Source: CANHEE01 sp043777755
GTDB lineage: Bacteria; Bacteroidota; Bacteroidia; Chitinophagales; Saprospiraceae
NCBI GenBank assembly: GCA_043777755.1
Contig: JAYWHK010000283.1
Coordinates: 1-19,058, forward strand
DNA: 19,058 nucleotides
Direction: 5' to 3'
In this document: positions 1-6,769 of the stretch, in pieces
How positions within the stretch are numbered: the first letter of the stretch is position 1
Layout: each line of letters starts with the position of its first letter
The notes under the pieces: generated by a model
What the model saw: only the letters and a program-made list of their open reading frames with translations
Database searches by the model: none
Told to the model about the DNA's origin: nothing
Made by a program: the position numbers and the translations under genes

Positions 1-2
1 AT

Positions 3-96
3 CAATTTTTTATTTTTATAAAAATTATAAAAAAATTATAAAATTTTAGTGTCAAAAAAAATTATGCCTAAAATTTCAAAAACTGGAACATCGAGT
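3..96. repeat. Left terminal inverted repeat (94 bp)
   Basis: This stretch is the exact reverse complement of the last 94 bases of the window. The outer half is almost pure A/T with runs such as ttataaaaattataaaa; the inner half carries the more complex word ctggaacatcgag. It ends 13 bp past the stop codon of the minus-strand gene at 110-484. Perfect identity exactly at both contig ends suggests a multicopy genomic repeat where the assembly graph broke. A real inverted-terminal-repeat element is possible but not supported by any transposase or replication gene inside. Confidence 0.9.
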
Positions 97-109
97 AGAT
101 AGAAAGTGT

Positions 110-484
110 TTAAGAAATAGGGAAATTTGCAATAAATTTTTCTATTTCTTCATTTTTCAAATAAAAACTATATTTTTGGCGGCTTTTTGAATCAACCAAT
201 ACAATCGTATTTTGCCCAATAATATTTTTATGCCTTGAAAAAAAGTTCAAATCTTCAATCTCCAACTCCATTCGCTTTTGATTGTCTGAAAAAATAGACA
301 AAGTGGTGTCTGATATTATATAAATATTCTTTTTATTCAATAAAAAAATCAGTGAAATCAGTGGAATAACTGAGATAGTCGCTATCGCCATACCTAAATA
401 CACCCATTCAATAGCTGATATTGCCAACAAAAAGGTAGTAAAAATAAAGGACAAACTTTGGTTTCGACTTTGGTATATTTGCAT
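110..484 (-). CDS. Small membrane protein, two N-terminal TM segments and a soluble C-terminal domain
   Basis: This 124-residue protein is not recognised by name. Residues 10-27 and 30-49 are hydrophobic and form a probable membrane hairpin. They are followed by a polar, beta-rich segment (about 52-124) with the alternating pattern of small bacterial PH-like domains; that fold is a guess from layout only. The start is supported by a well-formed Bacteroidota promoter on the minus strand (TTG, 18-nt spacer, TAAATTTG) whose predicted transcription start lies under 20 nt upstream of the ATG. It is divergent from the cytochrome gene. Composition matches the neighbours. That it is a real gene is likely; its function is unknown. 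Confidence 0.7.
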   Translation of the reverse strand: MQIYQSRNQSLSFIFTTFLLAISAIEWVYLGMAIATISVIPLISLIFLLNKKNIYIISDTTLSIFSDNQKRMELEIEDLNFFSRHKNIIGQNTIVLVDSKSRQKYSFYLKNEEIEKFIANFPIS

Positions 485-507
485 TAAATAAATAGAATTT
501 TAAGGTG

Positions 508-536
508 CAAATTTAGTACTTCAATTAAGAAATCAA
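508..536 (-). promoter_or_regulatory. Bacteroidota-type promoter for the 110-484 gene
   Basis: Read on the minus strand there is TTG (536-534), an 18-nt spacer, then TAAATTTG (515-508). This fits the primary sigma consensus TTG-N19-TAnnTTTG known for Bacteroidota, with the spacer one base short. The expected start site near 502 gives a leader of about 18 nt. Confidence 0.65.
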
Positions 537-558
537 GAAGTAAATTGAAAAATATTTT

Positions 559-566
559 TATCTTTG
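559..566 (+). promoter_or_regulatory. -7 box TATCTTTG upstream of the cytochrome gene
   Basis: TATCTTTG matches the Bacteroidota -7 consensus TAnnTTTG at 8 of 8 positions and lies 25 nt before the ATG at 592. No TTG is present at the right distance upstream, so the -33 element is absent or weak. The call rests on the -7 box alone. Confidence 0.45.
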
Positions 567-591
567 TTGATTATTTAACAAAAACTATTTG

Positions 592-1668
592 ATGAAATAT
601 ATAGAAAAAAATTTACATCAACTACCCTACTCCATTTTTTTGATTTTATTCTTTGTTTATTTTTTTTATTCATTTAAAATATTTAACAAGAAAATTTTAT
701 CTGAGGAAAAAGAATCATTATCTGAATATAAATTTTTTGAAGGAAATTTAAAAAATCAAGACCCTGTCGAAGGCATCTTGCCTTATCAATTAAACACACC
801 ACTTTTTTCGGATTACGCTGAAAAATTGCGTTTTATTCAATTGCCAAAAGATGGAAAAGTAAGCTACAATTCTGAAAATGTGCTGGCATTTCCCGTAGGG
901 ACAACCATTATAAAGACCTTCTACTACCCTACCGATTTTAGAGTCAAAAATGGCGCACGACGCTTAATGGAAACCCGTCTTTTAATTCACGAAAAAGATG
1001 GCTGGAAAGCCTTAGAATATGTTTGGAACGACGAACAAACAGATGCTTTTTTGGAAGTCGCTGGCGATAAAAAACAAGTACAATACATTGATAATCAAGG
1101 CAAAAAACAATCTCACGATTATATTATTCCCAATTTAAATCAATGCAAAGGTTGCCATAACAGAGATGAAGTAATGACTCCTATTGGTCCTTCCGCACGC
1201 CAACTCAATGGTGATTTCCACTACGCCGATATTACAGAAAACCAACTTTCTCACTGGCAAAAAAAAGGTATTTTAGAAGGTTTGCCAAGTGATTTTACAA
1301 GTATCCCCAAAGCAGCAGTTTGGAACAATCCACAAACAGGTTCGCTCAATGACCGAGCAAGGTCTTGGCTTGATGTAAACTGCGCACATTGCCACAATCC
1401 TCACGGCCCAGCCAAAACTTCTGGTTTAAATCTTTCTTTTTTTGAAAAAAACCCAACCGCTATTGGCATTATGAAGTCGCCCATTGCAGCAGGCAAAGGC
1501 TCTGGTAATTTACAATACGATATTGTCCCAAAACATCCCGAAAAATCAATTTTGTTGTACAGAATTAACAACCTCGAACCTGGCGAAATGATGCCCGAAT
1601 TGGGGCGAAAAGTAAACCACAAAGAAGGAATTGCCCTGATTAAAGAGTGGATAAAAGCGATGGAATAA
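592..1668 (+). CDS. Diheme c-type cytochrome, SO2930-like family
   Basis: The 358-residue product has an N-terminal hydrophobic anchor (about 11-28), so the rest should lie in the periplasm. Two haem c attachment motifs are visible: CKGCH at 185-189 and CAHCH at 264-268. Met333/Met334 in the segment GEMMPELG is a good distal haem ligand, as in mono-haem cytochrome domains. Length and layout (a beta-rich region before the first haem, the second haem in a C-terminal cytochrome domain) fit the SO2930-type diheme family, which in other bacteria often sits beside a parallel beta-helix protein; no such partner is here. I start at ATG 592 rather than the upstream in-frame TTG at 589. It probably carries electrons, but its partner is unknown. 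The gene is followed by a MITE-like repeat. Confidence 0.85.
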   Translation: MKYIEKNLHQLPYSIFLILFFVYFFYSFKIFNKKILSEEKESLSEYKFFEGNLKNQDPVEGILPYQLNTPLFSDYAEKLRFIQLPKDGKVSYNSENVLAFPVGTTIIKTFYYPTDFRVKNGARRLMETRLLIHEKDGWKALEYVWNDEQTDAFLEVAGDKKQVQYIDNQGKKQSHDYIIPNLNQCKGCHNRDEVMTPIGPSARQLNGDFHYADITENQLSHWQKKGILEGLPSDFTSIPKAAVWNNPQTGSLNDRARSWLDVNCAHCHNPHGPAKTSGLNLSFFEKNPTAIGIMKSPIAAGKGSGNLQYDIVPKHPEKSILLYRINNLEPGEMMPELGRKVNHKEGIALIKEWIKAME

Positions 1669-1683
1669 AAATGTTAAAATGTT

Positions 1684-1803
1684 TAATACACTGTTTTAAA
1701 AGTTTGCCATTGTTTGTAATTTTTCCATTGCTTTGGTTTTCAATTAGTTAGAACTATTTCAAACAACTCCAAACATTAAATAACTAAAAAAATAGTGTAT
1801 TTA
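1684..1803. repeat. MITE-like dispersed repeat, copy 1 (inverted relative to copy 2)
   Basis: About 118 bp bounded by inverted ends: taatacactgtttt on the left, and the complement of taaatacactatttt on the right. The interior holds further partly self-complementary words (ggttttcaattagttagaac, atttcaaacaactccaaaca). The reverse complement aligns nearly end to end with the repeat at 7943-8060. It has no coding capacity. It lies between the cytochrome stop codon and the sigma-factor promoter, so it could also act as a hairpin between the two units. Confidence 0.8.
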
Positions 1804-1825
1804 AAATAAAATTAGAACAGAACCC

Positions 1826-1852
1826 AACCTTTTTGTCAGTACAACAGTCTTA
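1826..1852 (+). promoter_or_regulatory. Candidate ECF-dependent promoter (AACCTTTTT ... GTCTTA)
   Basis: AACC at 1826-1829 and GTCTTA at 1847-1852 are separated by 17 nt. An AAC-type -35 and a GTC-containing -10 at this spacing are typical of ECF sigma promoters, and ECF operons are commonly autoregulated. The start site would fall only a few bases before the ATG at 1864. Seen: the two words and their spacing. Inferred: that the sigma factor encoded next recognises them. Confidence 0.5.
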
Positions 1853-1863
1853 CCTATAAAATC

Positions 1864-2412
1864 ATGCAACAATATTCAGAAAAACAACTCATTGAAGGTT
1901 GTCGGGAGAATCAACGGCACTTTCAAGAAATACTGTACAAGCAGTATTTCCCAAAAATGATGGCGATGTGTATGCACCATACCAACGGCAATCATGCGGA
2001 TGCTATGGAGATGCTCAATGCTGGTTTTCTGAAAGTTTTTCAAAAAATTGGGAGTTTTGAGTTCAAGGGAAGTTTTGAAGGTTGGATTAGAAGAATCGTA
2101 TATCATGCCATCGTAGATCACTACAAACAAAATTCAAAACACTCCCATTTTTTAGTTTTGGAAGAAAAAGATGATAAGGTCGAAAGCAGCGGTTTGCAAA
2201 ATTGTTATGTAGAAGATTTAATGCAACTCCTTGATTATCTGCCACCTACGACCCAAAAAGTTTTTAAACTGTACGCACTCGAAGGTTTTAGCCACAAAGA
2301 AATTGGGGAAAAACTCAACATGAGCGACGGCACTTCAAAATGGCATTTATCAACCGCAAGAGAAAAGCTCAAAAAACTGCTCAACGAGCAATATTTTTTA
2401 AAAGTAAATTAA
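1864..2412 (+). CDS. ECF-type RNA polymerase sigma factor
   Basis: The 182-residue protein has the two-domain layout of sigma-70 family ECF factors. Region 2 spans about residues 22-90, with the promoter-melting and -10 recognition stretch around GSFEGWIRRIVYHAIVDHYK (69-88). Region 4 spans about 119-173, with a conserved LPP (126-128) and a helix-turn-helix from GFSHKEIGEKL (141-151) to the recognition helix SKWHLSTAREKLKKLL (158-173). It lacks the C-terminal extensions of some subfamilies. The next gene starts 17 nt downstream and has anti-sigma features, as is usual for ECF loci in Bacteroidota. A likely autoregulatory promoter sits immediately upstream. The signal it responds to is unknown. 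Confidence 0.95.
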   Translation: MQQYSEKQLIEGCRENQRHFQEILYKQYFPKMMAMCMHHTNGNHADAMEMLNAGFLKVFQKIGSFEFKGSFEGWIRRIVYHAIVDHYKQNSKHSHFLVLEEKDDKVESSGLQNCYVEDLMQLLDYLPPTTQKVFKLYALEGFSHKEIGEKLNMSDGTSKWHLSTAREKLKKLLNEQYFLKVN

Positions 2413-2429
2413 ATTATTTTTGATATAAT

Positions 2430-3782
2430 ATGGAAAATTATCAATTTGATGAAAAAATAATGAACCAAGGCTGGTCGCAGATGAATGACCTTTTGGATAA
2501 AGAAATGCCCGTTCAAAAAAAGCGAAGAATACCTTTTTTTTGGTGGTGGTCTGCGGCTTCACTGTCCGTGGCAGCGATCCTTTTGCTGTTTTTTAATACC
2601 CCGAATTTTAACAATACAAACAATAAAAACAACAACAATTCCACTGCAAAGAATGCTGAAAAAGAAAAAAACGAAGCGATAGACAAAGAAATCAATACAT
2701 CATTGAAACAAATAAAAAGCAATGAAAATATTTTTTCAGAAGAAAAAAACGTTTCAAATCAGACTTTTTTAGAAAAAAAACCTTCTCTTAGTAATAAAAA
2801 AATTAATAATTTTGAAAACAGTAGTTTGCCGTTGATAAATTCGCCGCTACAGACCGAAAAAGAAGTTTTCAATTCAATGGGCAGTGTAAGTCAAGAAAAA
2901 CAAAAGGTCGAAACCAAAAGACTCTCTGAACATCAAGAAAAAATCAGTATTGCTTCTTTGAGTCTTTTGGAAAAAAAGTTAAATCCAATTGATATTGTTC
3001 GAGGTGAAAAAAATATTTTTGTAGAAAAAAATATAAAAAAAATTAATTATTTGCAAGCAAATAATTTAAAAATTGGTATATTTGCATCTGCGACAAATGG
3101 TTTTAATATTGGTGCAACACTCAAAAAAACTTGGAAAAGACACAGCCTTTCAGCGAATCTTTTTTGGGAATATTCTTCAAAAAACCTTGGTATTTATAGA
3201 AGTGCTGTTCCAGTAATTATAGACTCAATGCTTACTTATCCTGTTGTTTTTCCTTATGGCGATATTAATTTGGCGAAAGATAACGATGGTACTTACAAGA
3301 CAAATTTGGCTTCAGATTATTATTTTTCTTTAAAAACAAGAAACTTAGGTATAGGAATAGAACACAATTATCGTTTTAGAAGTCGCTGGGAAAGTATTTT
3401 GGGCTTTGAATATTTGAGAGAAATGGGAAATCGCTCCTACTCATTTGCACAAGTAAAAAATAGTACAGCTTTTTTCAAGTCAAAAGAATATGCACTTGAT
3501 GAAGTAACAACAAATACTTTTTCATCGAGTGGAAGCACCAAAAGTCAAGTCTATGAGGCTGATGCGATACAATCACAAGACGAGTTACAAAATATTAATG
3601 TCAATAAAAGCGTTTTCTATTTGACGACTGGTTTTTCTTATTATTTTGGTAAAAACCTAAAATTCAGTGCCATTTATAAGCAAGGATTAAATTCAACAAT
3701 CGTAATAACGCCTATTAAAGTAATGGTAACAAACAATACTATTGCGCTTAGAATGACTTATTATTTACCGTTTAGAAAATAA
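2430..3782 (+). CDS. Probable anti-sigma protein: cytoplasmic helix, one TM, tether, outer-membrane-type beta-barrel
   Basis: This 450-residue protein is encoded 17 nt after the sigma factor. Residues 1-34 are soluble and contain W..M..LLD.EMP (15-27), a layout I associate with N-terminal segments of Bacteroidota proteins paired with ECF factors. Residues 36-55 form one strong membrane segment after KKRR, so the N-terminus should be cytoplasmic. Residues 58-205 are a low-complexity N/K/S/E-rich stretch. From about 212 to 450 the pattern is alternating aromatic/small residues in amphipathic strands ending in MTYYLPF, as in small outer-membrane barrels. Anti-sigma function is inferred from position and topology. 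Whether the barrel inserts in the outer membrane while the helix stays in the inner membrane is unproven. The lack of a cleavable signal argues that the chain stays anchored. Confidence 0.75.
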   Translation: MENYQFDEKIMNQGWSQMNDLLDKEMPVQKKRRIPFFWWWSAASLSVAAILLLFFNTPNFNNTNNKNNNNSTAKNAEKEKNEAIDKEINTSLKQIKSNENIFSEEKNVSNQTFLEKKPSLSNKKINNFENSSLPLINSPLQTEKEVFNSMGSVSQEKQKVETKRLSEHQEKISIASLSLLEKKLNPIDIVRGEKNIFVEKNIKKINYLQANNLKIGIFASATNGFNIGATLKKTWKRHSLSANLFWEYSSKNLGIYRSAVPVIIDSMLTYPVVFPYGDINLAKDNDGTYKTNLASDYYFSLKTRNLGIGIEHNYRFRSRWESILGFEYLREMGNRSYSFAQVKNSTAFFKSKEYALDEVTTNTFSSSGSTKSQVYEADAIQSQDELQNINVNKSVFYLTTGFSYYFGKNLKFSAIYKQGLNSTIVITPIKVMVTNNTIALRMTYYLPFRK

Positions 3783-3800
3783 TCGTAAATTCGTGCCGCT

Positions 3801-4352
3801 ATGAAACAACTTTTTTTTAGAATTTCACTTTTTTATTTATTTTTGATTGCCTTGCCTAATTTTTCAGAAGCAAAGGCAGCGTTTATCCCTCAGGATTCAA
3901 TCGTTGTGGATTCTATTGAAAACGATGTGTTTCTCTTACAAAGAGAATACAAAGAACTTCGTGGTATCAAAAGAACGGCAATGACATCTTTTGGTTTTTT
4001 GATTTTGTCAGCTTTGCTAATTATTTTTCAATCAGAACTGTTCGTTTTGTGGGCAACATGCCTTTTGATTGCTATGCTTGTATCGCTTTCAACCTTAGGA
4101 AAAACAAGAAAATTCAAAAATATTCTAAAAAACATGGACGAAAATAATCCAGACTATGACCTTGTAAAGGAAAGTATTATCTGGGCAAGGATTGCTCGTG
4201 TCAGTATATTTTTTCCATCTATTTTGCTTCTGCTGCTTTTTTTGCTGTTTGAAATCGTAGATATTGAAGTTCCTTTACCTGCTTTCATAGGAGGTTTCTC
4301 GATTATTGGCTTCCTCATTGGCAATTACTTTTTATTCAAAGACGAAAAATAA
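3801..4352 (+). CDS. Membrane protein with signal peptide and four TM segments (paralogue A)
   Basis: The family is not recognised. The 183-residue product begins with a signal-peptide-like segment (1-24), then a short charged stretch (32-58), a membrane hairpin (62-79, 80-99), a cytoplasm-like charged loop containing MDENNPDYD (112-120), and a second hairpin (131-151, 159-178). The next gene encodes a protein with the same architecture and a matching loop motif, so the two look like a diverged tandem duplication. It starts 18 nt after the anti-sigma-like gene and is probably co-transcribed with the sigma unit, so it may be a target or partner of that system. No catalytic residues are evident. 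Confidence 0.8.
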   Translation: MKQLFFRISLFYLFLIALPNFSEAKAAFIPQDSIVVDSIENDVFLLQREYKELRGIKRTAMTSFGFLILSALLIIFQSELFVLWATCLLIAMLVSLSTLGKTRKFKNILKNMDENNPDYDLVKESIIWARIARVSIFFPSILLLLLFLLFEIVDIEVPLPAFIGGFSIIGFLIGNYFLFKDEK

Positions 4353-4358
4353 ACAAAC

Positions 4359-4913
4359 ATGAAAATAAATACTTTTTCTTTATTTCTTTTATTGATTACG
4401 CAATTTTTTTGCATAGAAAAAAACCATGCGGCGAGTAGCTTAACAGCAACTACGCCTTTTTCTATTAATGCTAAAGTAGATAGTCTTGATGAAATAGACG
4501 AACTCTTTTATGACTATAAACGCAACGAATCTGAGGAAAAACGCTTGCGAGTAATGGCAAACATCACTTTTATCCTTGCAGCATTATCCTTTGTTACGTT
4601 TGGACTGACACTCACTGGCGCAATAATCTTAGGAATAATTACTTTTATCAAGGCAAGAGCTTACCGAAAACGGTTAAAATATTTGGATATAAACGACCCT
4701 CTATACGAGTCCCACAAAAAAATCTCAAATTTAAGTAAAGCTGCTTTAGCAATAGCCTTAATCCCATTTGCTTTGATTTTTGGAATATTTACATTATTTC
4801 TGATTACAGATGGTAGCGATAGTTCAATTACACCAATCTTTTTTGGAACAATCGGAATTTTGATTTTTCTGGGACTTGAAGGCTTCGTATTCAGAACAAA
4901 TGACATTAAATAA
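4359..4913 (+). CDS. Membrane protein with signal peptide and four TM segments (paralogue B)
   Basis: This 184-residue protein begins 6 nt after paralogue A. It has a signal-peptide-like segment (1-25), a short acidic stretch (41-62), a membrane hairpin (67-98), a basic loop with YLDINDPLYE (108-117) and a second hairpin (128-149, 156-176). The L..[LM]D.N.P.Y motif after the first hairpin, the hydrophobic spacing and the length match paralogue A, although overall identity is low. It is the last gene of the sigma operon before a new -7 box at 4951. Its function is unknown; co-regulation with the ECF factor is inferred from spacing. Confidence 0.8.
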   Translation: MKINTFSLFLLLITQFFCIEKNHAASSLTATTPFSINAKVDSLDEIDELFYDYKRNESEEKRLRVMANITFILAALSFVTFGLTLTGAIILGIITFIKARAYRKRLKYLDINDPLYESHKKISNLSKAALAIALIPFALIFGIFTLFLITDGSDSSITPIFFGTIGILIFLGLEGFVFRTNDIK

Positions 4914-4950
4914 AAGGTTCTTTTAAAATAAAATAATTTGTAAAAATTAA

Positions 4951-4958
4951 TAACTTTG
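4951..4958 (+). promoter_or_regulatory. -7 box TAACTTTG upstream of 5000-5536
   Basis: This is a perfect TAnnTTTG match 42 nt before the ATG at 5000, in the only sizeable gap after the sigma operon. No TTG lies 17-20 nt upstream. It suggests that the coiled-coil gene begins a separate transcript. Confidence 0.45.
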
Positions 4959-4999
4959 CGCTTTAAAAATTTCACTCAAACATTTTAAAATAAAAAATT

Positions 5000-5536
5000 A
5001 TGTTACGATCACTACTCAAATGGGGCGCATTATTAGTTATTGGCGTTTTAGTTTATAATCGTTATTTTGGAACAGACGAAGAAAAAGAACGCTCTAAAAA
5101 AATTGGCAATCAAACCCGTGTTTTGTTTCAAGATGTGCGTGATGTTGTCCGTACAGAACGTGAAAAATTCAATGAAGGCAAATACGATAAAGCCATTTCT
5201 AAAGTAAAAAATGTCATCGGGAAAGTTCGTGAAACAGCAAATGACAATAAGGACATTTTAGATGAATTGGAAGGTCTTGACCAAAAACGCAAAGACATTG
5301 AAGCTCGTTTGGAAAAAATAAAAAGTATGCCTGACGACGTTCCAGCAACTTACGACAAACTGAGCGAAAAAGGCGGTTCTTCAAGCAAACCTATGCCAAA
5401 AATCAGCAATCCAAAAGCAAAAACAACTACAAAAACTTTGACAAAAGCCGAAGAACAGCAAAAATTAGAAACTGAAATGGACGATTTGGTCAAAGATATG
5501 AACGAACTTGAGTCGATGATGAACAATGAACAGTGA
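5000..5536 (+). CDS. Membrane-anchored coiled-coil protein, unknown function
   Basis: The 178-residue product has one N-terminal membrane segment (about 5-20, LLKWGALLVIGVLVYN) followed by a highly charged, helix-forming region. Heptad-like spacing is clear at about 28-112 and again at 145-176. A Ser/Pro/Lys/Thr-rich linker (about 115-142) separates the two coiled coils. The topology suggests an anchored, mostly soluble helical protein; I cannot assign a family. The last residues (ESMMNNEQ) are encoded by atgaacaatgaacagtga, which belongs to the degenerate gaacagt/gaacaat repeat that fills the following intergenic region, so the C-terminus appears to have been extended or replaced by repeat sequence. 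Confidence 0.8.
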   Translation: MLRSLLKWGALLVIGVLVYNRYFGTDEEKERSKKIGNQTRVLFQDVRDVVRTEREKFNEGKYDKAISKVKNVIGKVRETANDNKDILDELEGLDQKRKDIEARLEKIKSMPDDVPATYDKLSEKGGSSSKPMPKISNPKAKTTTKTLTKAEEQQKLETEMDDLVKDMNELESMMNNEQ

Positions 5537-5545
5537 AAAATTTAT

Positions 5546-5624
5546 CAATTATCAGTGAACAGTTTACAATGAACAACGAACAGTGCAATCGTAAATTGGG
5601 TTGTTCACTGTAAACTGATAATTG
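5546..5624. repeat. Degenerate inverted repeat of gaacagt/gaacaat words
   Basis: The left arm (5546-5577) begins caattatcagt and ends acaatgaacaac; the right arm (5600-5624) is its near-complement, with a 7-bp gaacagt insertion present only in the left arm. Related words (gaacaatgaacagtga) continue back into the stop codon of the upstream gene, and attgttcact follows on the right. The stem is about 25 bp around a loop of about 22 nt. It fills nearly all the gap before the EVE gene. It could act as a transcription terminator, but no U tract follows closely. Confidence 0.75.
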
Positions 5625-5642
5625 TTCACTAAATTAAAAAAT

Positions 5643-6053
5643 ATGAATTATTGGTTGATAAAATCAGAACCCGAAACTTATTCCATTGACGATTTGATTC
5701 GTGAAAATATTGGAAGATGGGACGGAGTTCGCAATTATACTGCACGCAACAATCTGAAAGCCATGCAGTTAGGTGATTTGTGCTTTTTTTATAGAAGCGT
5801 CCATAAGCCCGCAGTACAAGGGCTTTGCAAAATCGTTAAAGAGCATTATCCAGACCCGACGACTGACAATGCCGCTTGGGTTTGTGTAGATATTGAGTAT
5901 GTAAGTACACTTAAAAACGAAGTTTCTCTGGCAGCCATCAAAGCAAATCCTGCATTGGAAAATATGTCTTTGCTAAAACTTAGTCGCCTTTCTGTACAAC
6001 CTGTTTCCGTTGATGAATTTGATGAAGTTTTGAGAATGTCAGAAGAAAGTTAG
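5643..6053 (+). CDS. EVE domain-containing protein
   Basis: The 136-residue protein is a single EVE domain, the fold related to YTH and PUA domains that binds modified bases. Diagnostic segments are MNYWLIKSEP at the N-terminus, GRWDGVRNYTARNNL (24-38), GDLCFFYRS (44-52) and LSRLSVQPVS (113-122). The whole-domain length matches stand-alone family members. In EVE proteins the aromatic pocket recognises modified nucleobases; the ligand here is not predictable. ATG at 5643 is chosen over an upstream TTG because the canonical family N-terminus begins there and the earlier codons fall in the intergenic repeat. No methyltransferase or restriction gene is adjacent, so it looks like a housekeeping copy rather than a defence module. 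Confidence 0.92.
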   Translation: MNYWLIKSEPETYSIDDLIRENIGRWDGVRNYTARNNLKAMQLGDLCFFYRSVHKPAVQGLCKIVKEHYPDPTTDNAAWVCVDIEYVSTLKNEVSLAAIKANPALENMSLLKLSRLSVQPVSVDEFDEVLRMSEES

Positions 6054-6097
6054 GTATAACTTTTGCATTGTTATGTTTTTTGACAATCTTTTATACC

Positions 6098-6652
6098 ATG
6101 TTTTATAAATTTACACCTTTACTGATAACAATATTTTTTTGTCAGTTATTAAATGCGCAAGAAATGCTTTCGCCTGACAAACTGACTTGGAAATGGTTTC
6201 GGAGCAAGGACAAATCTTGCGAAATAAAAATCCCAACAAACTGGACAGTGGAGGAAAATTTTTCGGATTACCGACTTTTTCTTCGCTCTGGCTATACTTT
6301 TGAAGAAGACCGTTTCATGGAAAACATCAGTGTTTATATACAAGAATCGCCTTCAACAGAAGGAGCTACTATTGACAGGCTGAAAAATTACATGAAGCAA
6401 GTTCAGAGCGAATTGCCTAAGATTTTAGGAAAAATAAACCTGAGCGAACCACGGTATTTTACAGCAAAAAACCAGCTTTTTTGCGAAATAAAATGCAACC
6501 ACGACCAAGGCGGATTTCCACTACAATGGAAACAGCTAACGTATATGAAAGGAACAAAAATAATTACGCTAACCTTCACAGCCGAAGCAATACAGTATAA
6601 GAATTTTGAAGCCGTTGCAAATATTATCTTGTTGTCTTTCAATCACTTATAA
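6098..6652 (+). CDS. Secreted protein with PsbP/DcrB-like domain
   Basis: The 184-residue product starts with a signal peptide (about 1-20, ending LLNA before QE). The mature part runs from a hydrophilic strand (WFRSKDKSCEIKIPTNW) through ISVYIQESPS to a C-terminal half with LFCEIKCNHD, LQWKQLTYMKGTKIITLTFTA and a final helix. This order resembles the small alpha/beta fold shared by Mog1, PsbP and DcrB proteins; the assignment is by layout only. Two cysteines in CEIKCNHD could pair in the periplasm. I prefer ATG 6098, which gives a clean signal peptide, over in-frame TTG 6068. It lies 44 nt after the EVE gene and is followed by a hairpin repeat. Function unknown. Confidence 0.75.
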   Translation: MFYKFTPLLITIFFCQLLNAQEMLSPDKLTWKWFRSKDKSCEIKIPTNWTVEENFSDYRLFLRSGYTFEEDRFMENISVYIQESPSTEGATIDRLKNYMKQVQSELPKILGKINLSEPRYFTAKNQLFCEIKCNHDQGGFPLQWKQLTYMKGTKIITLTFTAEAIQYKNFEAVANIILLSFNHL

Positions 6653-6662
6653 CCGACCCATC

Positions 6663-6691
6663 CTAAATCCTTCCCAAAGGGAAGGACTTTA
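6663..6691. terminator. GC-rich hairpin, candidate terminator or palindromic repeat
   Basis: ctaaatccttccc pairs with gggaaggacttta across an aaa loop, with one bulged base. It lies 10 nt after the stop codon at 6652. The downstream strand has only a short T run, so termination is plausible but not certain. The unusually GC-rich stem for this genome suggests a dispersed palindromic repeat. Confidence 0.6.
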
Positions 6692-6769
6692 ATGTGCAGT
6701 TGACTGGGCAATGCTAACAAGCACAAAATTTGCTCATGTAGATTAAATTATTTAACCAATTAAAATATA

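Noticed and set aside
5643..6053. EVE protein as part of a modification-dependent defence system
   Set aside because: No nuclease, methyltransferase or helicase is adjacent, and stand-alone EVE proteins of this length are common outside defence loci.
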